Shown here piece after piece: positions 54,882 through 64,000 of a DNA stretch of 64,000 bases. The DNA lies in the NCBI GenBank assembly GCA_018340805.1, contig JACMZG010001913.1, positions 15,003,987 to 15,067,986 on the forward strand. Direction: 5' to 3'. This DNA comes from Microvelia longipes. Lineage: Eukaryota; Arthropoda; Insecta; Hemiptera; Veliidae. The notes below the pieces were generated by a model. The model searched no databases, was not told the origin of the DNA, and worked only from the letters and a program-made list of their open reading frames with translations. Made by a program: the position numbers and the translations under genes. The stretch's first letter is position 1; each line of letters starts with the position of its first letter.

Positions 54882-54990
54882 GTGTGTGTGTGTGTGTGTA
54901 TAAAAGTCTACCTCTTCCCATACCCCCTTCATGATAATCTCATAAGCCTATTATTTGTGAGAATTCACTATTGCTTTCAACATTAGACTA
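54576..54990. repeat. Mirrored (CA)n(TA)n(TG)n tract with 'CTCATAAG' module
   Basis: CACACACACACCACACACAC at the left is mirrored by GTGTGTGTGTGGTGTGTGTG at the right, including the same interruption, with ~270 bp of TA between. Right-hand module CCCCCTTCATGATAATCTCA and TAAGCC follows. Confidence 0.8.
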
Positions 54991-55239
54991 TGCTGTCTGC
55001 TTGTCTGTGTGTGTTTGCGTATGAATATGTAAATGTGAGTGAGTGTGTTCCGCATAACTCCCGCTCCATTAACGCTAGAGATAAAACTAATGTAATCTCT
55101 CTTAGTGACAAATAGACTTTTTTGTCAATAAACATTTTATTTTACAATCGGTCGCCACCTTTTAATAATATTTGTTTGAATTTTTAAACTTTAATAGGTT
55201 ATAATTTCTTAAAAGCTTTTGCTGTTTTTGAATCCAAAT

Positions 55240-55840
55240 TAATAACAAGAACAAATTTATCTAACATATGTTGATTTATCAACATACGTTAGATAAGTCA
55301 ACATATGAGTTGATTTTCATATTAGTATTAGCATAAGTTAAATTTTCACCAAACGCCTTGTACATGCTGTACATGTATGTATATTGTTTAGTACATTTTG
55401 TGATTTTTATAATCTAAGGTCGACTCATTTCAGTTTTTCTTATATTATTTTGAATTTTAAACATCTTTTTACTGATAATCTTGTACGTTAAATCAATACT
55501 TTTTTTCACATATTTTGTTTACTTGCTTTTCATATTCTCAGTTGCTATGTGTCACTTAATTCTTTGTTGCTATTATATTCTTAAGACTGTCCCCACACTA
55601 AGATCTAATGATCTTGTGGTTGTTGATTAATTAATATGAGTATCACAAATTATTATACATTTGTAATTTTGTATACTTTTCTGTATTTTTTTTACTCTTT
55701 CGCATTGTTTATCAATAAATAAAGGAATTGCTGAATTGAAAGAAAGAAGCGTCCCAAAAAAAGTGAGAGCGTAGTGAAGTTCCAAAGTACAAATTTATCT
55801 AACGTATGTTGATTTATCAACATACGTTAGATGTATGTAT
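55240..55840. repeat. Two copies of a GTTGATTTATCAAC palindrome
   Basis: ATCTAACATATGTTGATTTA / TCAACATACGTTAGAT at 55258-55293 and its copy at 55796-55831. The ~500 bp between is AT-rich and non-coding. The two may be ends of one inserted element or two insertions. Confidence 0.55.
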
Positions 55841-56790
55841 ATGCTGGATGTTGTAATGTTGGAACTTTTTCCGATTTTTTACTTTATTTTATAGGGTTCT
55901 AGACACAAACGATGATAATTCAAGTTAAAAGCTGATCTATCAGCTATAAATAAAAAAAAAGAAGACAATCTCTATTTATTTAATCTTTAGTGATCTCATT
56001 TTTTCTGATTTTGTTTCATAAAAAGAGAAAGTAATGTATATTTTTTAAATAAAGTTCGAAAATAAAATACAAAGGTCCTTTGTGATTTTGTGATGTGAAC
56101 TCTATTCGCTCAACTTATTTTTTGAATAAAATATTTCTTTGATTAATCAAAAAAATATTTGCTTTTTTATTAAGTCAATTTTATTATATTACTTTTTTTT
56201 TCTTTTATATCTACAACTTTATATTGACAAAAATGCAAACATTTTTTTTTCCTTTTTATATCTTCTTCTTAGTTATCTTGAAGTATTAGATGCCTTTATT
56301 TACTATTAGGAAAAATTGTTATTAATAATAAAAAAATAAATAAATTGAATATATTTATAACATAAAAGAAAATATACTATGTTTAAAAGAATAAAAATAT
56401 CACAGTAAATTTTTACTAACAAATGCACCTTTCTTTTATTCCCAAACCTCAACGATTTGCTCTAACCTTCTCTATAAAATAACAAAATAAGACTTGTTCA
56501 TAAAATTTAATTAAATGATATGACAAATATAGATTGTTCGCCATCGAAATATATAGTTTTGCTTAGTACAAACAACGAACTTTAAAAGTAAAAAATGTTT
56601 TACAATTACATCAAATGTTACAAAATCCATTAAAGTAAAAAAGTTCGAAGTATACGAACAACATGGCAAGTATAGTCCTAATCTTCATAAATATCAACCT
56701 TAGTCCTTAACTAACTAAAATAATTACTGTACGCATAATTACTTTATATCTATATTTACAACATCTATTATACTATTTTAAAATTTAATC
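55841..56790. other. AT-rich intergenic DNA
   Basis: Nothing recognised. Confidence 0.4.
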
Positions 56791-56794
56791 TTAC

Positions 56795-56872
56795 CAATAA
56801 GGTACCTCGTGAGTTCTCCTTGCCTTACGACCATCCTCACCACATAGGACTCGCTTTGCTCGCCCTTATAAA
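56795..56872 (-). mobile_element. 5S-SINE tail, diverged
   Basis: AAGGTACCTCGTGAGTTCTC, CATCCTCACCACATAGGACT and CGCTTTGCTCGCCCTTA match the tail of the 5S-SINE family in minus orientation. Confidence 0.5.
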
Positions 56873-57415
56873 AAATATACATTGCTTTCTTTATTTATAT
56901 GCGTCAAAGTTTAAAACAAGTTTCAACCTAAAAAACCATCGACATAAAATTAAGCCAGCTTTCAACCTGAAAAATCATCAGATTACAGCTAAAACAAACT
57001 GCAGATTATATTTTTTTACTGCTTATAAGCTTTTAATCTCTTACATTTATAATTTAAATCTTTTCTTTGACTAATAAAAAGGGTTTTTATAGACACTGTA
57101 ACTGTGAATATAAAAAAAATTCTCACTGCATTTTTTTAAATAAAAAATAAAATAACAAAAATAATCTCATAAAAGAAAAAACAAATCTACAGATCTTAAA
57201 AAAAGACTTAAATACAAATCAGAATAAGAGATCGTAAAGAAAAACTGCGATAAAAACATTTTACAATATTAAAGTGACTGAAGAAGGACAGAAATAGTGA
57301 ATCTGATACTGATAAAATAAGAATGATCTTAAAATCTTAAGTTAAAGAAAACAACTTAAAAGTATTAAAAGTTGAAACAGCTGAAGAAAATATATTTTCT
57401 TCAGAGAATAAGCAA
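56873..57415. other. AT-rich intergenic DNA
   Basis: A short direct repeat (TTCAACCTxAAAAAxCATC) lies near 56920-56985. No gene. Confidence 0.4.
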
Positions 57416-57419
57416 ACAA

Positions 57420-57865
57420 ATGAATAACATAGGAAAATGCTTAGAAGAGCTTATTTGCAGACTTTGTGGACTACCCTCTGAATCAGAAACACACATAATT
57501 TTTTAATGTGAATCCCTTGAATATAAGAGATGTTATTTGGGAAAGCTGCCTTAAACAGAGTTGAAAACAATCGAAGAATCAGCTACCGTCGATACTTGCT
57601 GTTGGATATAAATATCCCTGGACCGGTTTCGGCATAACGGTTTCGACGGTAGCTGATTCTTCGATTGCTTCTTCAACTTGCGGTAAATATAACCTTTTTA
57701 GAGTTGAAAACCTTGATGAGGACTTGGTGACAATAATCCTGGAACTAATCAAGGGAAAAGATCTTCTGTAAAAAGCCAACACGAGGGTATTTGTACAAAA
57801 GACTTAAAGTCGCAGTACATGGGTTTTATATCTACCCTCAAAATCTAATAATAATATTAATAATA
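57420..57865 (+). pseudogene. I-clade-type LINE 3' end, second copy, interrupted
   Basis: The plus strand encodes, with stops, LCRLCGLPSESETHIIF, matching the zinc-knuckle segment CRLCESETETASHILLKC of the copy at 35780. After a nested element (57569-57690) it resumes with EDLVTIILELIKGKDLL, a stop, and the 3' UTR ACTTAAAGTCGCAGTACATG and TATCTACCCTCAA, ending in (TAA)n at 57848-57880. Same family as the first copy but more diverged. Confidence 0.75.
57569..57690. mobile_element. Nested short copy of the ATCGAAGAATCAGCTACC element
   Basis: AATCGAAGAATCAGCTACCG, GGATATAAATATCCCTGG, CCGGTTTCGGCATAACGG, then CGACGGTAGCTGATTCTTCG. Compared with 19312-19545 about 110 bp of the interior is deleted. 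It lies inside the LINE fragment, so it inserted after the LINE. Confidence 0.7.
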
Positions 57866-57880
57866 AAATAAATAAATAAA

Positions 57881-58390
57881 AAAGTAGGTAAAGTAGATAT
57901 ATATTCGCTGTAATAAATTGTCTGAATAGAAGAAATTATTTACTGTTTACCTAATATTTTTTTATATGACAACGTATATTTTTTATGATAAACTTCTTTT
58001 TTAAATTAAAGAATAAAAAATAAAATAAAATTTTTACAACTAAAAATTTATTATAACGAAAATAAATTTATAAGAGTTATTGAATTTCAAATTTCATTCG
58101 TATCTATGATATGAAATAAACTGTTTTAAAGTCCAGTTGTAAACTAACAAAACTTTATTGTTTTTATTGTAATTGAATATAAAAAATAGTAAGAAAAAAA
58201 ATTCAAAATAAATAAATATTCGTCAATCAATTTTCACAATTCTTAAATTTAATATGGATGGTCTGATTAAATAACTTTTATAACATACTTAATTCTTTTA
58301 AACTATTAGGGTATCATTGGTAACTATCATGAATCTGCCATAAAATCATTAAATAAAAAGGCTGCCTAATTATTGTCGATAACATAAATA
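57881..58390. other. AT-rich intergenic DNA
   Basis: Nothing recognised. Confidence 0.4.
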
Positions 58391-58395
58391 AATAA

Positions 58396-58645
58396 TCGGG
58401 TACAGGGTACCTCGGAACTTTTCTTCAACTCATCGGATTCGCTACGCTCATCCTCCCTGCTTCGGACTCGCTTCGCTTGTCCTTGGAATATACAATTCAC
58501 CAAATTTACACTGTAACATGTCTTAGACTCACTTTGCTCGTCCTCAGATAGTAAATGCATCCGAATCATTCTCAGTGGTCACCCATACAGCACTGACCAC
58601 GCTCAATACTGCTTAATGTTTATGATCCAACGTAAATCATGTCGA
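58396..58645 (-). mobile_element. 5S-SINE, near-complete
   Basis: On the minus strand: TTGGATCATAAACATTAAGC, AGTATTGAGCGTGGTCAGTG, CTGTATGGGTGACCACTGAG, then a body with GAGGACGAGCAAAGTGAGTC, ATGTTACAGTGTAAATTTGG, GGACAAGCGAAGCGAGTCCG, AAGCAGGGAGGATGAGCG and the tail ending GGTACCCTGTACCCGA. The GGGTGACCACTGAGAA segment is the C-box region of 5S rRNA. The upstream module does not obviously continue past 58645. Confidence 0.75.
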
Positions 58646-58769
58646 TACAACACTTGTTGTGACAAGTGTATCGTCGACAACGATATACTTGTCGTGATGA
58701 AACGAAACTTATTGTAATTATTTAATATGTCAAACTAATGTGTACATTTTGCACTCACAAAACATTAGA

Positions 58770-59090
58770 TTTTACTACCGTATTTATTTCAGAAAAATCG
58801 AACAAACCACACTTATTTTCTTTTCTTCCGATAATGTAGATGTCCAACTTTCGATTACATAAAATTTCAAGACTTAAATAATATGAATTATATTAAAAAA
58901 AAAGTCAAAAAACGAAGGGTCCAAAATGCATAAAAAAGGTCACTTTTCACTACCGTATTTTTTCAAAAAAAATCGAACAAACAACACTTTGTTTCCTTTT
59001 CTTACGAAAATATAGATGTCCAACTTTCGATTTCATAACATTTCAAGCCTTAAATACTATAAATTATATTAAAAAACACCTCTTAAAAAT
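58770..59090. repeat. Two tandem ~180-bp units
   Basis: CACTACCGTAT..., AAAATCGAACAAAC, TAGATGTCCAACTTTCGATT and TTATATTAAAAA occur in order twice, starting near 58775 and 58949. Confidence 0.75.
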
Positions 59091-59940
59091 TTTGTCCTAT
59101 GCTAATACATGGGGAAAATCTTTTGTTTAGAAAATGGTTCTTTTTAGTAGGTTACAACAAACCCTACAGTGGTTATCTCCAGGTTACCCTTGCCCTGCTG
59201 TCCATTACTAACATTTTTATTTTTACGAAATGAAACTTCGTAAAAATCAACGTAATAGAGAATTATTTTATTTTTGGGGGTCGAGATTTATTTTTGACGT
59301 CATTAACCTTGTTTGCTAAGTCAGTCAGCAATGTTTTGGCCACGAATATGTGTGTAGGAGATTCATTTCCTAGACATCTATATGTAATACGATAATTTTA
59401 GAACTTTTTTGGCATCTGAATGAAACTAGTTAGAAATTTTCGAAACTTGTACAAATTTGCTTTTTATACAAAAATTTCAATACCAACTCCTCAGTGCGGG
59501 GTCAGCTAATTAGCTCCCGTGTTAAAACACAAAATAAGAACATTTCATGAAAACGGGTGTTTTAGACAATTGAAACCATTTTAGGTTTAAAAACATTATC
59601 AGAAGATAATGTTATTTTCTCCTTCTGGTACATAAGAATGTAAAACGTTTTTAACTTTAATTACTTTAAGAAATATTAATACATTTTTAACCTAATTGTT
59701 AGTTATTATTTTATAGTACTTCCAAGCTTTATATGTATTGCTATTTAATATAATATGATAGTTTATTAATTTATAGTTACTTTAAGATATATTTATATAT
59801 TTTTAACCTAATGTAGTTATTATTTTATAGTACTTAGCTGTATATGTATTGCTCTATAATGATATAATGTAAATTATTGCATTATTTTAACTTGTATCCC
59901 ATGTATTATACTTGTGGACATGTCTGTTAGAGTTACATGT
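59091..59940. other. Unassigned, with a ~125-bp tandem duplication
   Basis: ACATTTTTAACCTAATTGTT, AGTTATTATTTTATAGTACT and TATATGTATTGCTxTxTAAT occur at about 59680-59760 and again at 59795-59870. TTTTGACGTCATTAACCTTG at 59294 resembles the TGACGTCA block of the R and composite repeats. Confidence 0.45.
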
Positions 59941-59949
59941 ATAACTTTA

Positions 59950-60055
59950 TAATTCGACATTCGTCATCATTGATGGCTCGACATGATGTCATGTCCCACT
60001 CTGTTTCGTTACGTCTAAATCATCAGGGCGCCGACAGAGCCTGAACTCACTCTGA
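59950..60055 (-). mobile_element. Inverted fragment of the hammerhead repeat
   Basis: The minus strand runs GAGTTCAGGCTCTGTCGGCG, CCCTGATGATTTAGACGTAA, CGAAACAGAGTGGGACATG. Stem III and the CTGATGA and GAAA boxes are intact, but the first base of stem II is T instead of G, losing the 10.1-11.1 pair. It lies head-to-head with the direct copy that follows. Confidence 0.65.
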
Positions 60056-60083
60056 CGTTTAAATTGTTATTTGTTGTAAAATT

Positions 60084-60497
60084 GTTACACTTTCTAGCTG
60101 TCTCTCATATTATTATATTGTCTCAACTATTCATGTTTTCCAAAACTCGGTAGTATGAAATGCTATTGTTTTGCTTGCCAAGTACGATGATGGTAGGAGA
60201 GCACCGCTCGTCTCTGGTAAATACTTCACATTATATTCTTTGGAATTTTATAAGGAATTTAAAGTCTGAGTAAGTTTAGGTTCTGTCGGCGCCCTGATGA
60301 GTTAGACGCAACGAACACAGTGGTACATGACATTATGTCGAGCCATCATTGATGACAAATGTCGAATGATGGAACAGTTCCCAGGTGTAGCGTTGCATCT
60401 TGCTTGTTACATTTCCTAGGTGTCTCTCGCACAATTATATTGTGTCAACTATTCATGTTTTGCAAAACTCGGTAGTATCAAATGATATAAATAAAAC
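60084..60497 (+). mobile_element. Second locus of the ~320-bp hammerhead repeat
   Basis: TGTTACAxTTTC...TAG occurs at 60084 and 60406, a 322-bp period. The hammerhead region at 60281-60318 has TTCTGTC, GGCGCC and CTGATGA intact; stem II GTTA / CAAC has one mismatch, and GAAACA has become GAACACA. The ribozyme is probably inactive. Unit ends (TATAAATAAAA) match the copy at 44350. Confidence 0.7.
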
Positions 60498-61510
60498 ATA
60501 TTTCATAAAATAAATAAACTGGATGAAATATTTCATGCACGGTTTAACCTTACTCTTCGTTATAGTAATGATAATAAAATCGCTTGAAATTAACATAGAG
60601 GTTAAGGGGTAAGAATATACAACTTTAGAGGAGGAGGGGGCCCAACGAGTAGGTTAGACAATCTTGAAAACTCCCAAAGGAATTGAATAATATCTAGGTG
60701 TCTAGGTACATAATAAACTGTTTTGTAACGAGCTTACTTTTAGGATTTAAACTAATCTCAGGCTATTTTGGAATTTTGGACACATCTTGACTAACACACG
60801 TCTAAACCCTTATCAAAATATTGCAAACCACTCAGTAATATTATTTAATATAAATTAGTTTTGTATATATATAATTAGTGATAGATAAATTAGGGTTGTA
60901 TTTAACAATAATGGAATTTAAGTTAAAATACTTTGAATTGACCTTCGATCATCAAGTTTGTTATCTTATCACGTTTTTAGTTCATAATGTTTATCTATTG
61001 TCCTTGTGATGTCACACAGCAGATTTTTTTTCTAAATGTAGCAACACACAGCAAATTATTGCTGTGTGTTGTTAAATTCGACTTTATTCCCCAAGCTACA
61101 GCCGCAATTTACATAGTTATCCCACCAAAGTCGGTTAACTTATTATTTAAACCCATAGAATGAATGAATCCCTAAACAATATTATTTTTAAGAATACTAG
61201 AATATCTAGAATAGGAATATCTAGAATAGGGATATCTAGAATTTGGAAACGAGCGATTCATGTGTATATTTGTTAGCACCTTTTAAGACAGTCGTTTCAT
61301 AAAAGTAGGCCGGTTGTAATCCTATAATTCTCTAAACGCGAGAGAAAAAATGTTAACGTCCAATTGTTAAAACTTAATTTCTACCACGCAAATTACAGAC
61401 GTTACTTAAATGGAATCAAGAGATTCAATTTATTTAGCTCTAGACGGTTTATAATGTAAAGTGTATTGACTAGTTTTTAGAAAGTAAAGAATCACTTTTC
61501 TCCCTTGGGA
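60498..61510. other. AT-rich DNA with hairpins
   Basis: AACACACAGCAATAAT-type arms around 61043-61072 form a perfect 12-bp-arm hairpin (AACACACAGCAA ... TTGCTGTGTGTT). ATATCTAGAATAGG occurs three times near 61201-61240. No gene. Confidence 0.5.
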
Positions 61511-61559
61511 ATAAAAAGTGTTTCGTATTATACAATATAATCAAAGTGCCAGCAAATTA

Positions 61560-61835
61560 TATCCATTTTTTAGGGAGATGGTATCTTCTAAATTTATACA
61601 GGGACCAATCAATTTTCGAAACACTTTCCTGGGGCGGCACCCCCAAAATTCATTACGGAGACCCGACCAAAAAAAATTTAATTGGCTCAAAATCTGTTTC
61701 AGGTCAAAAAAAAGTTGTTTGCAGAAATAAAAAATGTTTGATTTTTTTGGGAGCACCCCAAAACTTAAAAAGGTGGACCCGACCCAAAAAAATTAGAATA
61801 GAATGCAACAAAACGTATGAAAAATAAGAATATAA
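61560..61835. repeat. Degenerate array related to 21391-21870
   Basis: GGGGCGGCACCCCCAAAATT, GACCCGACCAAAAAAAATTT, TTTCAGGTCAAAAAAAAG and GGGAGCACCCCAAAACTT resemble the TTTCAGGTCAAAATGA units near 21400. Open frames on both strands stay open because of composition. Confidence 0.5.
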
Positions 61836-62265
61836 CAATAAATAAATGACAATAATTGCTTGAGTGCAAGCAATTAATTACCTTTTTCCCCAGAAATTTC
61901 CCCTCGCAATTACTTCTCTCAGCTTTACCTCGGAAGTTAAACACATAAATATCTCGGCTTCGCCTCGGGAGTTAAATGCTTTGGTTTACGCTTTAGAAAC
62001 TAACTAACTGGTCAGGGAAATAATAGCATTTTTACTCCCTTTGTGCATAAATGACTATGTTTGATTAAATAAATGAGTTATGGACGTTTGAATATATAAT
62101 ATATATTAAATAGAAGACTTCAGTCTAAAAGATTTATTTAAATATACAAATAAACTAAGCTTTCGAGGAGTAACCAAGTCTTCTCTATAGTTGAACAGAA
62201 AAAACCAAAAACTACAATTACAAAACTCGATTCCATCATCGATAGCTTAGGTTTTCTGGGTGTGA
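61836..62265. other. Unassigned sequence
   Basis: TTACCTCGGAAGTTAAACAC and TCGCCTCGGGAGTTAAATGC form a diverged direct repeat at 61926-61980. Nothing else. Confidence 0.4.
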
Positions 62266-62269
62266 TTTC

Positions 62270-62562
62270 GTTTCGCCGACAAATCATTCCGTCGACAAAT
62301 CACTCCATCGACAAATCACTCCATCGACAGTCTACAAATCACTCCGTCGACAGTCGACAAGTAACTTGCCAACGGAATAATTTGACGATGGAATGATTTA
62401 TCGACGCAACAATACGGTTCGTACCGTCGACAAATCATTCCATCGACAAATCATTCCGTCGACAGTCTACAAATCACTCCGTCGACAGTCGACAAATAAC
62501 TTGTCGACGGAATAATTTGACGATGGAATGATTTATCGTCGCAACAATACGGAACCGTTTTC
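62270..62562. repeat. GTCGAC-rich palindromic repeat, two ~140-bp units
   Basis: Each unit has CGACAAATCATTCC / CACTCC words several times, GTCGACAGTCTACAAATCAC, CCGTCGACAGTCGACAA and, in inverse, GGAATAATTTGACGATGGAA and TGATTTATCG, ending CGCAACAATACGG. Direct and inverted words within one unit can fold into a large branched structure. Confidence 0.8.
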
Positions 62563-63600
62563 TGTATATTCAAATAAATCTTTTGAAGAAAGTCTTAGAT
62601 TATAATATATTATGTTTTGATTTCTTATAAATAAATGTATCTATCATAGCTAAAAATAATTATTTTGTCTAAAAAAAAGTATTATTAACTTGCTTTGCTC
62701 GTTAAAAAACAGTATGTTTAGGACAAAAATCATTCTTTACTGCCAAGTAGCATAGTTTACTATAAAAATATAGGTTGGGTTATATGAAACAAAATAAGAA
62801 GCAATATATTAAATATAGAAGCAGATAGTCATGTCAGAGTTAGATAACTAAGTAGGGTTATATTGATTACTTTAAGCACACAAGAGAAGTACGTTCTCAA
62901 AGGCTTCATATCGATTTATTCTCATACTTGACGCGATACTTGAGGCTTTTTCTGTCTCGTCATCATCAGCAACTTTTCAAGTGGTTTCTTTTCTAACTTG
63001 TGAAATAAAATAAGCATATTATTAAACAACACATACCCTCATACATTTTTATAAAGCGGCTTGATAAAAGTCGCTTTTTAAAAATGTGTGAAAATGATAA
63101 CACTAATACAGTTATGTGAAGTTAAATATCAAGTTAGGCTTAACTACAGATTTGAGGTAAAGCAAACAAAATAATTTTCACGGTAATTAAATTAAAGGAA
63201 GAATTTATCTATTACCACTGCCAATAATTCATCTAATGAAATAAATTTTAACAAATATACGCTGTTCTTTTAAACATTGTATTTTATCGTATGCTTTTAA
63301 TACTATAGCAGGATTTGTTATTAGCTGAGTCAACTCCACATTAGTTTTAGCCTGAGCCTATAGGAGAACTCCCTATGGTAGTAAGATACAACACTGATAG
63401 TACCTTTTAAGCTAGTAACTAGACTACCTAAGAAAATACTTCCTCTAAAAAGTTTATTTTATATAGCAATAAGGATATGAAGAGTCCATAATATTATAAC
63501 ATATTTATAATACGTGTACTCAGGGCTTAATCAAGGAATATTGGTAGGATTACTTTAATTACTTGTTCATTTTCTAATTAATAATAATCATCTTTGTAAA
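62563..63600. other. Unassigned sequence with a hammerhead-like box
   Basis: On the minus strand near 62960-62985 GCTGATGATGACGAGACAG is followed by AAAAAGCC, resembling the other CTGATGA repeats but without a clear stem II. ATCGATTTATTCTCATACTT on the plus strand is probably its tail. No gene. Confidence 0.4.
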
Positions 63601-63756
63601 TGCATTGTAGTACAGTGCAAAGGCGTAATTATGCACTGTAGTACAGTGCATAAGCATAATTATGCAATGTAGTACAGTGCATAAGCATAATTATGCACTG
63701 AAGTACAGTGCATAAGCATACTTATCCACAGTAGTACAGTGCATAAGTACAGATTG
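63600..63756. repeat. 31-bp palindromic tandem repeat, five units
   Basis: Units begin TGTAGTACAGTGCATAAGCA at 63606, 63637, 63668 and on, exactly 31 bp apart. Each has two palindromes: GCACTGTAGTACAGTGC and GCATAATTATGC. The last two units carry substitutions. Confidence 0.9.
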
Positions 63757-63939
63757 TAAACAAGCTGTACTTATAGTACAATTTGACCTATATATCCCAT
63801 CCCTTCCAAATTGAACATTGTACTTTAGGCTAAACAGTTAGATAGCCTTACTTATTTAAACGTAAGCGCCAATACTTACTTCTTGCTCATATTCTTTTTA
63901 ATGCTTAAATATTATTCCAAAGATTAATATCTTATTATC

Positions 63940-63990
63940 ATATCCTTTTCAAGAATAATAATCTTGAAAAGGATTTCAAGATTATTGCAC
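63940..63990. repeat. Hairpin at the window end
   Basis: ATCCTTTTCAAGA / TCTTGAAAAGGAT around a short AT loop forms ~13-bp arms; TTTCAAGATTAT follows. Possibly the edge of an element that continues beyond the window. Confidence 0.6.
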
Positions 63991-64000
63991 CACTTAATAT

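Noticed and set aside
1..64000. Integrated virus or bacterial insertion
   Set aside because: No capsid, polymerase or bacterial gene signature was seen; all coding remnants belong to retrotransposons or a mariner-like transposon.

Overview
The window is nuclear DNA from a multicellular animal with a large, very AT-rich and repeat-rich genome. Several repeat families point to an arthropod: a Penelope-like element with a GIY-YIG endonuclease, I-clade and RTE-clade LINEs, a Tc1/mariner-superfamily transposase, tRNA-derived SINEs and a 5S-rRNA-derived SINE. The species cannot be named from the sequence. No host protein-coding gene is recognisable. The only intact non-mobile gene is a tRNA-Thr(UGU) on the minus strand at 5308-5379.

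Layout. 0-6 kb: a small inverted-repeat element, hairpins, a 3'-end copy of the 5S-SINE composite and the tRNA. 6-8.7 kb: a 2.6-kb element with ~385-bp terminal inverted repeats and no visible transposase. 9-14.3 kb: a tRNA-like SINE, a small MITE, a C-tract repeat, an inverted-repeat element carrying four exact 118-bp tandem units, and another 5S-SINE. 15-21.9 kb: an RTE LINE 3' end, a Penelope-like fragment bounded by inverted repeats, a 262-bp palindrome and degenerate arrays. 22-31 kb: the composite repeat, a MITE, a tRNA-SINE, a 1.94-kb fold-back mariner-like element and a 56-bp satellite. 31-41 kb: microsatellite-bearing interspersed repeats, an I-clade LINE 3' half with RT and RNase H remnants and a (TAA)n tail, a GC-rich poly-A-tailed insertion and a 22-bp array. 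42-48 kb: a 287-bp palindrome beside a 316-bp tandem repeat that carries a hammerhead-ribozyme core, then 28-bp and 54-bp arrays. 49-55 kb: the best-preserved 5S-SINE composite, a GC-rich array of tetraloop/triloop hairpins, a 26-bp array, a MITE with a related empty site and a mirrored CA/TA/TG tract. 56-64 kb: a second I-clade LINE 3' end, another 5S-SINE, a second locus of the hammerhead repeat, and palindromic satellites.

The most interesting candidate system is a set of small repeats containing hammerhead-like RNA folds. One (44134-44174) has every conserved core position and sits in a tandem 316-bp unit, as in retrozymes and Penelope-like elements, but with type III topology and a self-complementary GGCGCC as stem I. 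At least six other repeat families carry a similar CTGANGA / hairpin / GAAA layout, one of them at the 3' side of the recognisable Penelope-like ORF. A second theme is a ~0.8-kb interspersed repeat with a 5S rRNA-like segment in its interior. All assignments come from reading the sequence alone; no search or folding program was run.
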